A stretch of 34,589 bases of DNA from Anaerolineales bacterium. GTDB taxonomy: Bacteria > Chloroflexota > Anaerolineae > Anaerolineales > UBA11858. Positions 18,135 to 25,740 of this stretch are shown piece after piece. The DNA lies in the NCBI GenBank assembly GCA_016785015.1, contig JADHTJ010000034.1, positions 1-34,589 of the forward strand. The letters run 5' to 3'. A program made the position numbers and the translations under genes. The notes beneath the pieces were generated by a model. The model saw only the letters and a program-made list of their open reading frames with translations, searched no databases and was not told the DNA's origin. Numbering within the stretch: position 1 is the first letter of the stretch; each line of letters begins with the position of its first letter.

Positions 18135-18968
18135 ATGAGCAAACGAAAATTCCGCAACCGACTAAACGACCTTCCCAACAAAGAATGGCTCAAATTCCAG
18201 AAATCCTGGTTTGTGCACAACCCACCGCCGCGCAAAGATGATGTACTCCGTCATCCGGCCAAATACCCAGAAACGTTGGTGCAAGAATTCATCGAGTTTT
18301 TCACTAAAGAAGGTCAAGTCATCTTGGATCCTATGGTGGGGACAGGCAGTACGATTGTGGCCGCCATGCGTTCAGGCCGGCACAGCTATGGGATCGAGCT
18401 CAATTCTGGGTACGCGCAGGTTGCCAGGGATGTGATCCTTCAAGAGCGAGAGAATCTTGGGGAATCCGCCTCCCACCTGACCACAGAGGTGATCAACGGC
18501 GATGCGGCTGAAATTGCAGGCATCATTTCAAAGCATCAAATCCCCCCCATTGATTATGTCATCACTTCCCCACCCTATTGGGATATGCTGCATGCCAAGG
18601 GGGCTGAAACTCAAAACCATCGCCGTCAGGATGAAGAGTTAGATGTCGTTTACTCTGATGACCCAAATGATTTAGGCAATGTTGATGACTACGACGAATT
18701 TCTCGAACGCTTGATTCAGATTTATGTTGGGTTGAAGCCTTTCTTGAAACCCAAGGCTTATCTAACGATCATCGTTAAGAATGTAAAAAAGGGCGGGGTG
18801 ATCTATCCGCTGGCATGGGATTTGGGCAAGCAACTGGATGAAACTTATACGCTGAAAGATGAACGCATCTGGTGCCAGGATAATATCCGCTTGTTCCCTT
18901 ATGGGATGGGTAATGCCTGGGTGAGCAACACCTTCCACCATTATTGTTTGCAATTTCGCAACGAGTAG
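18135..18968 (+). CDS. Site-specific DNA methyltransferase (N4-cytosine/N6-adenine type)
   Basis: The 277-residue enzyme transfers a methyl group from S-adenosylmethionine to an exocyclic amino group in DNA. Motif X/I appear in HPAKYPETLVQEFIEFF followed by VILDPMVGTGSTIVAA (residues 62-77), and SYGIELN is the acidic ribose-binding residue. Catalytic motif IV is TSPPYWD (144-150); SPPY is common among N4-cytosine enzymes but does not exclude adenine. A target-recognition-like segment lies between about 151 and 195. The next gene starts 2 nt after the stop and encodes a nuclease-like protein, so a type II restriction-modification pair is likely. No clear ribosome binding site is seen. Confidence 0.85.
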   Translation: MSKRKFRNRLNDLPNKEWLKFQKSWFVHNPPPRKDDVLRHPAKYPETLVQEFIEFFTKEGQVILDPMVGTGSTIVAAMRSGRHSYGIELNSGYAQVARDVILQERENLGESASHLTTEVINGDAAEIAGIISKHQIPPIDYVITSPPYWDMLHAKGAETQNHRRQDEELDVVYSDDPNDLGNVDDYDEFLERLIQIYVGLKPFLKPKAYLTIIVKNVKKGGVIYPLAWDLGKQLDETYTLKDERIWCQDNIRLFPYGMGNAWVSNTFHHYCLQFRNE

Positions 18969-18970
18969 CG

Positions 18971-19954
18971 ATGCCCACGGCCAAAGACTTCATCACTATT
19001 CCTTACACACCCGATATGACCCAGGGGGGTATCGCCTACGCCTGCAAATCATTGGCCTACACCTACAACCGCATGGGGAGTACACCCTTCAAACGCCTGC
19101 AGAGGATCGTGGCTGGCGTGGCAGTGGAGTTGGCATTTCGGCGTCATCTCGTGCAAAACGAAATTCCTCATGACAACTTGGGGGCAACACCTTTCACTGA
19201 TCCAGACCGCTATGATATTTCCATCGGCGGGCGGCGTTGTGACATCAAAAGTTACATGCTTATTCATAAAGATCAGATCAGCCAGATTAGGAAAAACCCC
19301 GCTCAACTGCTAGATGCCCAGGCGCTGGTACCGGCAGATCAAATGGCTTCATCACAGTTTAATGATGAAGATCTCTACATTTTCGCTTTTACCACTGCGC
19401 TGCTCACGCCCAATCAAGATTCTTTACAGAAGGCATATGCAGCGGAGCAGCCCATTTTTATGATCCATGCTTTGCCCAAAGTCTGGGCTCGGCCACAGAA
19501 GTGGTCAGCGCTGGGCACGCTGGCTTTAAAGAGTGATTGCTCGACACAAATCAAGCTAGAATTGGGGGGATTGGGTCATGATCACAAAGCAATTTCAGAG
19601 CATAAAAAGCTTCTGCCTGGAAATCGGATCACTGCACAAAAAGAATTCCATGCCTTGCATTACCTGCACACACCCGACCTCCCAGATGGCCCTGTGGGTG
19701 TACACAGCCCTGTTCTCGAAGAGACTCTCATTATTGATGCACTTGATTGGGGAAATATTTGGGTTTATGGAATGGAGATCATCTATGCGGGATACATAAC
19801 CCGAGGTGAATTCCGAAAGAAGGCAAAGAAATTGCCCGCGGGAAGCCGTGTTTTCCAGTATCCGCGCACCAGCACTGCAAATTTAGCGCTGCCAATTGGG
19901 GGACTACACTCCTTGGAAGATCTATTTAGAAAGGCTCAATCCTGGGAGCGCTGA
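18971..19954 (+). CDS. Putative restriction endonuclease, PD-(D/E)XK-like
   Basis: The 327-residue protein is not recognised by name. Within residues 48-95 it has an arrangement typical of the PD-(D/E)XK nuclease fold: GVAVELAFRRHL (Glu53), then PDRYDISIGGRRCDIKSY, in which Asp82 and Asp91-Ile-Lys93 would form the metal site. The rest is a mixed fold without a known domain. It begins 2 nt after the methyltransferase stop, and the two genes are bracketed by palindromic repeats, as is common for mobile restriction-modification cassettes. The ATG at 18971 is preferred over a TTG at 18944, which would overlap the methyltransferase. Nuclease activity and target are inferred from motif and context only. 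Confidence 0.6.
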   Translation: MPTAKDFITIPYTPDMTQGGIAYACKSLAYTYNRMGSTPFKRLQRIVAGVAVELAFRRHLVQNEIPHDNLGATPFTDPDRYDISIGGRRCDIKSYMLIHKDQISQIRKNPAQLLDAQALVPADQMASSQFNDEDLYIFAFTTALLTPNQDSLQKAYAAEQPIFMIHALPKVWARPQKWSALGTLALKSDCSTQIKLELGGLGHDHKAISEHKKLLPGNRITAQKEFHALHYLHTPDLPDGPVGVHSPVLEETLIIDALDWGNIWVYGMEIIYAGYITRGEFRKKAKKLPAGSRVFQYPRTSTANLALPIGGLHSLEDLFRKAQSWER

Positions 19955-20012
19955 ACACTGAAGGAGAGTTTTTCTAAATCGGTTGGAAATTCAAAAAAAC
20001 TCCAATTCCGCC

Positions 20013-20126
20013 TGTCATTGCGAGCGAAGCGCAGCAATCTGAAACTGAGCATTGAGATTACTCACCTGCACTTGACACCGCAGGTGCTAGTGTCGCCCAT
20101 CACCAGCAGCGGGTTTCACAATGACA
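20013..20126. repeat. 114-bp element with TGTCATTG termini (MITE/REP-like)
   Basis: In the 317-nt gap 19955-20271, TGTCATTG (20013-20020) and its complement CAATGACA (20119-20126) bound a 114-bp segment. Its left end, TGTCATTGCGAGCGAAGC followed by GCAGCAATCT, resembles the GTCATTGCGAG-type palindromic repeats known from many bacterial genomes. Inside is a 7-bp stem (CACCTGC 20063-20069, GCAGGTG 20080-20086). The right half no longer mirrors the left beyond the termini, so it may be a degenerate copy. The rest of the gap holds the ssb leader and little else. Confidence 0.6.
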
Positions 20127-20183
20127 ATTGAACATTTAAATGTACGACTCAGCCAATTTCGAGTACAATTGTTCTAATAGCCC

Positions 20184-20249
20184 GGTGAGTGCAAACAGGC
20201 TCTGCCCCTGGCGGTAAACGTCAGGAAACTATAAGACAGGCCGCTCACC
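20184..20249 (+). promoter_or_regulatory. Structured RNA leader of ssb
   Basis: An 8-bp closing stem (GGTGAGTG 20184-20191 with CGCTCACC 20242-20249, one G-T pair) encloses a 7-bp hairpin (CCTGGCG 20207-20213, CGTCAGG 20219-20225, loop GTAAA) and single-stranded A-rich segments (GCAAACAGG, GGAAACTATAAG). It ends 7 nt before the AAAGGAG ribosome binding site of ssb. A possible -10 (TACAAT 20164-20169) lies upstream. The layout looks like a riboswitch or protein-binding leader, but I do not recognise the family. Confidence 0.45.
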
Positions 20250-20271
20250 ATAACGAAAGGAGAAGTTTAAC

Positions 20272-20685
20272 ATGTATCAGAAAATCATCATTGTTGGCAA
20301 TTTAGGGGGTGACCCCGAAATGCGCTACACGCCAGGCGGTCAGGCTGTGACAAATTTTTCAGTCGCGACGAGCAATAAATACACCGCAAATGATGGGCAG
20401 AAAGTTGATGAAACCACCTGGTTTCGAGTTTCTGCGTGGGGAAGGTTAGCCGAAACCTGTAATCAGTACTTGAAAAGAGGTCGCAAAGTTCTTGTTGAGG
20501 GTCGCCTAAGACCAGATATCCAATCTGGTGGGCCTCGAGTTTATCAACGCCAAGATGGAACCTGGGCCGCATCATTCGAAATAACTGCGCAAACCGTAAA
20601 ATTCCTTTCATCCCGCGGCGAAGATGATTCTTTTCAAGCTGCCCAACCCCCTGGTCAGGAAACCGAAGACGATATCCCCTTCTAA
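20272..20685 (+). CDS. ssb: Single-stranded DNA-binding protein
   Basis: The 137-residue SSB coats single-stranded DNA in replication, repair and recombination. The OB-fold spans residues 1-107, from MYQKIIIVGNLGGDPEMRYTPGGQAVTNF through WFRVSAWGRLAE and GRKVLVEGRL. A short flexible linker follows, then the acidic tip DDIPF, which recruits partner proteins. It is a short-linker SSB. AAAGGAG lies upstream of the ATG with good spacing. It is the first gene of a run (ssb, DUF3467, translin-family, Cas4-like, nadK, recN) that suggests a genome-maintenance neighbourhood, although a hairpin separates ssb from the next gene. Confidence 0.97.
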   Translation: MYQKIIIVGNLGGDPEMRYTPGGQAVTNFSVATSNKYTANDGQKVDETTWFRVSAWGRLAETCNQYLKRGRKVLVEGRLRPDIQSGGPRVYQRQDGTWAASFEITAQTVKFLSSRGEDDSFQAAQPPGQETEDDIPF

Positions 20686-20710
20686 AGCTTTATAGGATAA
20701 AAAATTCAAG

Positions 20711-20752
20711 TACGAGTCAATTCATTTTCTACGGAGAATGCGTTGACTCGTA
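20711..20752 (+). promoter_or_regulatory. Hairpin between ssb and the DUF3467 gene
   Basis: A perfect 10-bp inverted repeat (TACGAGTCAA 20711-20720, TTGACTCGTA 20743-20752) with a 22-nt loop that can itself pair (CATTTTCT with AGAATG). No U-run follows, so termination is unlikely. It may tune expression between ssb and the following operon. Confidence 0.5.
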
Positions 20753-20777
20753 GCTCTATGAGAACAGGAGAATCTTT

Positions 20778-21098
20778 ATGGCCTCGCCTCAACCCAAGCC
20801 TGAGAAACAGCAGATCGCCCTCAAAATCCCCGAAGATCTCGCCCCAGTCTATGTAAATCTGGCGCGCATTACCCACTCTCCATCGGAGATGATCTTTGAT
20901 TTTGCACTGATGGTTCCTAGTGGAAAGCCGGGTTCTGCCAATGTCAAAACTCAAGTATTGATGAGTCCTTTAAGCGCCAAACTCTTTTACAATGCCTTGG
21001 GAGAAAATTTGTCGAAGTTTGAAGCCAAATTTGGGGAAATAAACATCCCCGGAGGCAGCTCTCTGGCTGAACATCTTTTTAAACCCCCCCAGAAGTGA
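20778..21098 (+). CDS. DUF3467 family protein
   Basis: A small protein of 106 residues matching the DUF3467 pattern: an N-terminal IPEDLAPVYVNLARITHSPSEMIFDFA segment and a C-terminal part with VLMSPLSAKLFYNALGENLSKFEAKFG. No enzymatic motif, signal peptide or membrane segment is present. Function is unknown for the family. An AGGAG ribosome binding site precedes the ATG. The next gene, a translin-family protein, begins 3 nt after its stop, which suggests co-translation and perhaps a shared role in nucleic-acid metabolism; that role is inference. Confidence 0.8.
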   Translation: MASPQPKPEKQQIALKIPEDLAPVYVNLARITHSPSEMIFDFALMVPSGKPGSANVKTQVLMSPLSAKLFYNALGENLSKFEAKFGEINIPGGSSLAEHLFKPPQK

Positions 21099-21101
21099 AA
21101 C

Positions 21102-21752
21102 ATGCCAAATTTAGATGCAACAATCGAACAAATTCACCAGTCGTATAATACGCGTACGAAAGTGCGCGATCAAATGCTGAATCAAGCGCGAATGCTCACA
21201 CGTCACTGCGCCAATGCCATTCGAGCAATCCATCGTGAGGATCGGGCTTTGGCCCAAGAACATCTCAATGAAGCCCAAGAATTAGCCAATGCTTTGAGCG
21301 CTAATTCAACCAACCACCCCAATTTCTTCTATGCGGGCTACACGCAAGATGCACTCAAGGAGTATGCTGAAGCCAATCTGACGAACGCATTGGTGACTGG
21401 CGAAACCATTCCTACCCCAAATGACCTCGATTTGGATTTCGTGCCCTACCTGAAGGGACTTGCCGAAACCGCAGGTGAATTGCGCCGACGATGTATGCAT
21501 GTACTGAGGCACGGTGACGAAGCTGAAGCTGACCGCCTTCTGGCACATATGGATGATATTTACGATGCATTGGTAACCATGGATTACTCCGATGCTATCA
21601 CTGGAGGGTTGAGAAGGCTCACGGATATTGTTCGTGGCGTGACCGAGCGCACGCGTGGTGATCTAACAATGAGCCTTCGTCAACAACGTTTAGAAAAGCA
21701 ACTGAAAGCTTTCGAAGAGCAAGTTTCGGAATTTTCCAAAAACGACGATTGA
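21102..21752 (+). CDS. Translin-family protein
   Basis: This 216-residue, all-helical protein fits the translin/TRAX family. In eukaryotes that family binds single-stranded nucleic acid and, as the TRAX-containing C3PO complex, cleaves small RNAs. The family pattern is visible as R-x2-VRDQMLNQAR near the N-terminus, the acidic YAEANL (Glu90), the signature ETAGELRRRCM (Glu122, Glu126), the IYDALVTMDY helix and LRRLTDIVRGVTERTRGDL (Asp175). Acidic residues at these places are the catalytic ones in TRAX, so RNase activity is possible but not shown. The gene is 3 nt after the DUF3467 gene. Translin homologues are common in archaea and eukaryotes and patchy in bacteria. Confidence 0.8.
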   Translation: MPNLDATIEQIHQSYNTRTKVRDQMLNQARMLTRHCANAIRAIHREDRALAQEHLNEAQELANALSANSTNHPNFFYAGYTQDALKEYAEANLTNALVTGETIPTPNDLDLDFVPYLKGLAETAGELRRRCMHVLRHGDEAEADRLLAHMDDIYDALVTMDYSDAITGGLRRLTDIVRGVTERTRGDLTMSLRQQRLEKQLKAFEEQVSEFSKNDD

Positions 21753-21766
21753 TCTGAGAGAAGCTC

Positions 21767-22003
21767 ATGCGCAGGATTCGTGCTTCGGACATAAGTTCCT
21801 TTTTATACTGCCAGCGTGCCTGGTGGTACCGGCAACAGGGTGTGGCTTCTGAAAATACCAATGAACTTGCCGGCGGTCAGGAATTACATCAACAACACGG
21901 GCGCAGCGTATTTGCCAGTGGGCTAGTCAAATCTCTCGCATACTTGCTGCTGCTGGTCGGGCTAATCTTACTGGCTATCTACCTGACAATGCAAGTCATC
22001 TAA
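21767..22003 (+). CDS. Cas4-like nuclease, N-terminal half with membrane anchor
   Basis: This 78-residue protein begins MRRIRASDISSFLYCQRAWWY, which matches the N-terminus of Cas4/Dna2-type exonucleases, where a single cysteine (here Cys15) holds the iron-sulfur cluster. GQELHQQHG (His41/His44) follows, as in the metal-binding helix. It then ends in a membrane helix (LAYLLLLVGLILLAIYLTM). The remaining Cas4 motifs are in the next gene, 11 nt downstream in another frame. The pair looks like one nuclease divided into two membrane-anchored polypeptides. A frameshift in one ancestral gene is the alternative, but the split falls neatly between two membrane helices. It starts 14 nt after the translin-family gene. 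Confidence 0.65.
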   Translation: MRRIRASDISSFLYCQRAWWYRQQGVASENTNELAGGQELHQQHGRSVFASGLVKSLAYLLLLVGLILLAIYLTMQVI

Positions 22004-22014
22004 TATTAAATCCC

Positions 22015-22524
22015 ATGGCGCTGATCGCCTTAACTTTCCTTCTTATCGGTATCATCTTATTATGGCGCGCAAACCAGCAACGCCATGCTACAGGACTCCC
22101 AGGGGGTCAAGTCATCTATGCAGACACGCGCAAGTGGGGTCCAGTTGAAGAACCTCTTTATGATGCCAAATTAGAATTATCTGGCCGGCCAGATTATCTT
22201 GTCCAAGACGGCAAAATGGTTATTCCTGTAGAAGTGAAATCATCTCGAGTAACAGATGCTCCTTATGACTCGCATATCTTCCAACTGGCGGCATACTGCT
22301 ATCTAGTCAATTCTTCGTATGGCATACGCCCCTCGCATGGAATTCTGAATTACCCAAACCGCACATATCGTATTGACTATACACCTAAACTAGAAGCGGA
22401 ACTCATCGATTTAGTAGTGGAAATGCGCACCAAAGGACATCTGCGAAAAATCAACCGCTCACATGATTCCGCTCGAAGGTGCGATCACTGCGGATACCGG
22501 TCCACTTGCGACCAGAGGCTATAG
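22015..22524 (+). CDS. Cas4-like nuclease, C-terminal half with membrane anchor
   Basis: This 169-residue protein starts with a membrane helix (MALIALTFLLIGIILLW). It then carries the RecB/Cas4 nuclease core: GRPDYLV (Asp60), PVEVKSSR (Glu73-x-Lys75) and the QLAAYCYLV helix (Gln90, Tyr94). It ends in C-x2-C-x5-C (Cys156, Cys159, Cys165; CDHCGYRSTC), the three C-terminal ligands of the Cas4 iron-sulfur cluster. The fourth ligand would be Cys15 of the preceding small protein. No CRISPR array or other cas gene is nearby, so a stand-alone 5'-3' exonuclease-like role in repair is more likely than adaptation. No ribosome binding site is evident. Confidence 0.72.
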   Translation: MALIALTFLLIGIILLWRANQQRHATGLPGGQVIYADTRKWGPVEEPLYDAKLELSGRPDYLVQDGKMVIPVEVKSSRVTDAPYDSHIFQLAAYCYLVNSSYGIRPSHGILNYPNRTYRIDYTPKLEAELIDLVVEMRTKGHLRKINRSHDSARRCDHCGYRSTCDQRL

Positions 22525-22526
22525 TG

Positions 22527-22555
22527 TTCTCCAAATCCTGAGATGCCGATATAAT
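22527..22555 (+). promoter_or_regulatory. Possible promoter giving a near-leaderless nadK transcript
   Basis: TTCTCC (22527-22532), 17 nt and a perfect TATAAT (22550-22555) lie in the 40-nt gap before nadK. The end of the -10 is only 9 nt from the ATG, so a transcript would begin at or just before the start codon. The -35 matches only three of six bases. Confidence 0.4.
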
Positions 22556-22564
22556 CTCAAAGTT

Positions 22565-23431
22565 ATGAACTCTTCACCTTTCCAAACCATCGCTGTTGCA
22601 GCGCATCCGGAAATACCGCAGGCATATGAGGAAGCTGCCAAAATTGTCGAATATTTGCATGAGCGCGGTTTACAGGCAATTTTCGGCAACCTCTATGATG
22701 AAGATTTACATGCGACTGTGCAAACAAAAAAAGCTGACATGATGATTGCACTCGGCGGCGATGGCACTATGCTGCGAGCAGGTCAACTCTGCGCTCCCTT
22801 TGGTGTGCCAATCTTTGGCATCAACATGGGCAAGTTCGGTTTTTTGATGGAATTTCGCCATAATGAATGGCAATCAGCGATCGACAAACTATTAGCCGGA
22901 GATTCCTGGCTGGAAAACCGTATGCTGCTTTGTGCAGAGCATTGGCGTGAAGATGAAAAAATCGGCACTTGGGAAGTATTGAATGAAGTTGTGGTCAGCC
23001 GTGGAGAGATCGTCCGACCAGTAAACCTGGAGGCCAGTGTTGATGGTCGTTTTCTAACTACCTATGTCGCTGACGGGCTCATCGCGGCGACGTCCACCGG
23101 CTCAACTGCATACGCGCTGGCAGCAGGAGGACCAATCCTACCTCCTGAGCTTCGCAATATCTTGTTGGTGCCTGTTGCACCCCACCTCTCCATCGACCGT
23201 GCCATTGTACTGGCAGAAGGATCTTATGTATCCATCACGGTACATACCGACCACCAAGCTGTGATCAGCACCGATGGACAAGTTCCCATCCATCTTCGAG
23301 ATGGAGATCGCGTCGATGCTCGGGCTAGCGATTACACCGTGCAATTTGTGCGTATCCAGGATCCAGGATATTTTTATAGAAATCTTACACCGCATATGTA
23401 CAATAATCCTGCGGCGAAAAAACAACCATGA
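22565..23431 (+). CDS. nadK: NAD kinase
   Basis: NAD kinase phosphorylates NAD to NADP and is the only route to NADP in most bacteria. The 288-residue protein shows the catalytic GGDGTML (residues 64-70), INMGKFGFLME, the conserved NE in VLNEVVVSRG, and TSTGSTAYALAAGGP, the glycine-rich nucleotide-binding region. The ATG at 22565 gives the family's usual N-terminus. A longer frame from 22463 would overlap the Cas4-like gene and adds no conserved sequence. The gene has no ribosome binding site but has TATAAT 9 nt upstream. Its stop overlaps the start of the next gene (ATGA), indicating translational coupling. Confidence 0.95.
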   Translation: MNSSPFQTIAVAAHPEIPQAYEEAAKIVEYLHERGLQAIFGNLYDEDLHATVQTKKADMMIALGGDGTMLRAGQLCAPFGVPIFGINMGKFGFLMEFRHNEWQSAIDKLLAGDSWLENRMLLCAEHWREDEKIGTWEVLNEVVVSRGEIVRPVNLEASVDGRFLTTYVADGLIAATSTGSTAYALAAGGPILPPELRNILLVPVAPHLSIDRAIVLAEGSYVSITVHTDHQAVISTDGQVPIHLRDGDRVDARASDYTVQFVRIQDPGYFYRNLTPHMYNNPAAKKQP

Positions 23432-23964
23432 CTGAATCATCAACCCTTTATTGTACTAATCACCCGAATAAAGAAACTAGCTTGCGCTGCAACCGCTGTG
23501 AGAAGCTGATCTGCAGTAAATGCGCCATCCACACCCCTACCGGATATCGCTGCAAGGATTGCGTGCGCACCCAGCAGAAAATATTCAATTCCGCCGAATT
23601 CTATGATTACCCCCTTGGATTTATTATCGCAGCAGTGTTATCCTATATAGGAAGTTTAATCGCCTCGAGATTCGGGTTCTTCGTTCTATTTCTGGCTCCA
23701 TTGGCTGGTATGGGCATTGCCGAGGTGACACGATTAATCACTCGCCGTCGTCGATCAAAATACTTGTTCTACACAATCGCAGCAGGCACTCTTCTGGGAG
23801 CTTTACCCTCAGTCATCGGACCGATTCTCGCCTTGTTGTTTTTTGGACCTGAATTCGGATCAGTTTTTGGAATCATATTTTCTTTAATTTGGGACATCGC
23901 TTACGCAATTATTGTCACTTCAACCGTTTACTACCGCATCAGCGGCCTGACCTTCAACCGTTGA
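23428..23964 (+). CDS. B-box-type zinc-finger membrane protein
   Basis: The 178-residue protein has an N-terminal domain of about 45 residues rich in Cys and His (YCTNHPNKETSLRCNRCEKL, then ICSKCAIHTPTGYRCKDC), which fits a B-box-type zinc-binding fold. About three to four membrane helices follow (for example PLGFIIAAVLSYIGSLIAS and FFVLFLAPLAGMGIAEV). Such proteins are frequent in Chloroflexi and Gram-positive bacteria and have no assigned function. The start overlaps the nadK stop by 4 nt (ATGA), so the two are translated together, and recN follows 15 nt later. No catalytic motif is apparent. Confidence 0.75.
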   Translation: MTESSTLYCTNHPNKETSLRCNRCEKLICSKCAIHTPTGYRCKDCVRTQQKIFNSAEFYDYPLGFIIAAVLSYIGSLIASRFGFFVLFLAPLAGMGIAEVTRLITRRRRSKYLFYTIAAGTLLGALPSVIGPILALLFFGPEFGSVFGIIFSLIWDIAYAIIVTSTVYYRISGLTFNR

Positions 23965-23979
23965 TCGATCGCGAATATT

Positions 23980-25707
23980 ATGCTAACTGAACTTTATATC
24001 GAAAATTTCGCCATCATCGATAAGCTACAACTTCGCTTTAAAACCGGATTGATCACCTTTACGGGGGAAACTGGCGCGGGAAAATCGATCATCATGGACG
24101 CGCTAAATACGCTGCTGGGCAGCCGCGCAGATAGCACCTTTATCCGCAGCGGGTCGGAAACTGCTCTTGTTGAGGCCACTTTCCGCATTCCCCCCACATC
24201 TATGGAAGCTATACACGCTGTCTTGGAACGCGAAGCGATGCTTGATGATCCCAACTTTGTTACCTTGGGTCGCGAAATCCGGAGAGATCGAGGCAATGTC
24301 GTGCGCATTAATGGTCGCATGTCCAATGTCAGCATATTGCGAGAGATTGGACAGCATCTGGTAGATATTCATGGGCAATCGGAACACCTCTCCTTGTTGC
24401 GTGTAAGTCAGCATTTGCGCCTACTCGATCGCTATGCTGATTTGCATAAAACTTTCGACGAGTATCGCTCGTCTTACCAACACTTACTAAAATTGCGTCA
24501 AGAACTCGAAGAGCTTAGAACAAACGAACGCCAGGCTGCTCAACGTGCCGACTTGTTAACTTACCAGATCAATGAAATTGATGCCGCCAGCTTAAAGCCT
24601 GGAGAGGAAAGCGAACTTGAAGAAGAGCGCAATCGCTTGGCCAATGCTGAAAAACTCTCATCTCTCGGTCAAAAAGCACTGGTTATCCTTGACGAAAGCT
24701 CTCCTGAAGAACCATCAATTACAGATCGACTTGGGGAAGTTGCTAAAGCAATAACTAATCTGTCTCAACTGGACGAGAGTCAAAATCTACTTCAAGAACA
24801 AGCCACAACAACCTTCGAAGAATTGTCAGAAATTAGTCACACTTTACGTGTGTACCTGGAAAACTTGGAGTTCAATCCCAAGAGGCTTGATCAGGTGGAA
24901 GAACGTCTTGATCTGATAAGCACATTGAAGCGAAAATACGGTGATTCGATTCAAGATGTAATCGCTTTCGGTGTAAGAGCAAAGCAGGATTTAGATGCCA
25001 TCACGCATGCCAGCGAGCGCATCGAATTTTTAGAAACCGAGGAAGGAACATTGCTCACCGAGCTTGGCAAACGCGCCCAAGCTTTAGCGAATAAACGCCA
25101 TGTCGCTGCCGACAAAATGCAAAAAGCCATTGAGATAGAATTGGGTGATTTGCGAATGTCTGGGGCTCGTTTCCAGGTCAATTTTTTGCAAGAACCGGAT
25201 CCTGAGGGGATAATACTTCCTGATGGAGAACGCGTGGCTTTCAATGCTGATGGTCATGAACAAGTTGAGTTCTTCATCGAAACCAACCCCGGTGAGGGTT
25301 TCAAACCTTTAGTTCGAATTGCATCCGGGGGTGAAACTTCTCGGTTGATGCTGGCCTTGAAAAATGTGCTAGTGCAAGCCGATCACATCCCCACGTTGGT
25401 GTTCGACGAGATTGATCAGGGCATTGGTGGACGCGTAGGCACAGTCGTTGGGCAAAAACTCTGGCTGCTCGCCCAAAGACATCAGGTTTTTTGTATCACC
25501 CATTTGCCGCAACTGGCCGCCTTTGGACATCAGCATTACCGCGTTCAGAAGAGCATTTTGGATGGCCGCACAACAACCCAAGCCATGCCAATCGACGGCC
25601 AGGATCGTCTCCATGAACTAGCACAAATGCTCGGAGAGGTCAGCGAAAGTACGATCCATTCAGCAAGGGAGATACTTCAAATCGCCAAGCAACGTACATC
25701 AACTTAA
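23980..25707 (+). CDS. recN: DNA repair protein RecN
   Basis: RecN is an SMC-like ATPase of double-strand-break repair; it gathers broken ends early in recombination. The 575-residue protein has the Walker A motif TGETGAGKSIIMDAL near residues 28-42. Long coiled-coil arms span roughly residues 150-390. C-terminally come the ABC signature ASGGETSRLMLALK and Walker B TLVFDEIDQGIGG, followed by the FCITHLPQLAAFGHQHY switch segment. Length and order are standard. It ends just before a clear terminator, so it closes the operon that may begin at nadK. Confidence 0.97.
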   Translation: MLTELYIENFAIIDKLQLRFKTGLITFTGETGAGKSIIMDALNTLLGSRADSTFIRSGSETALVEATFRIPPTSMEAIHAVLEREAMLDDPNFVTLGREIRRDRGNVVRINGRMSNVSILREIGQHLVDIHGQSEHLSLLRVSQHLRLLDRYADLHKTFDEYRSSYQHLLKLRQELEELRTNERQAAQRADLLTYQINEIDAASLKPGEESELEEERNRLANAEKLSSLGQKALVILDESSPEEPSITDRLGEVAKAITNLSQLDESQNLLQEQATTTFEELSEISHTLRVYLENLEFNPKRLDQVEERLDLISTLKRKYGDSIQDVIAFGVRAKQDLDAITHASERIEFLETEEGTLLTELGKRAQALANKRHVAADKMQKAIEIELGDLRMSGARFQVNFLQEPDPEGIILPDGERVAFNADGHEQVEFFIETNPGEGFKPLVRIASGGETSRLMLALKNVLVQADHIPTLVFDEIDQGIGGRVGTVVGQKLWLLAQRHQVFCITHLPQLAAFGHQHYRVQKSILDGRTTTQAMPIDGQDRLHELAQMLGEVSESTIHSAREILQIAKQRTST

Positions 25708-25740
25708 ATCATTATTTCCAACCCAGCTTCACACCAAAAA

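Noticed and set aside
18944..18970. TTG start of the nuclease-like protein overlapping the methyltransferase
   Set aside because: The extra nine residues are the reading of the methyltransferase 3' end in another frame; the ATG at 18971 follows the stop directly.
20184..20249. A tRNA gene in the ssb leader
   Set aside because: The element is about 66 nt, lacks a T-loop GTTC segment and an anticodon arm, and has no CCA-type end; it is better described as a structured leader.
21767..22524. A CRISPR-Cas locus, suggested by the Cas4-like motifs
   Set aside because: No repeat-spacer array and no other cas gene are present anywhere in the window.
22463..22564. Extended N-terminus of NAD kinase from ATG 22463
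   Set aside because: It overlaps the end of the Cas4-like gene, shows no conserved residues, and a TATAAT-like element lies in the segment before the ATG at 22565.
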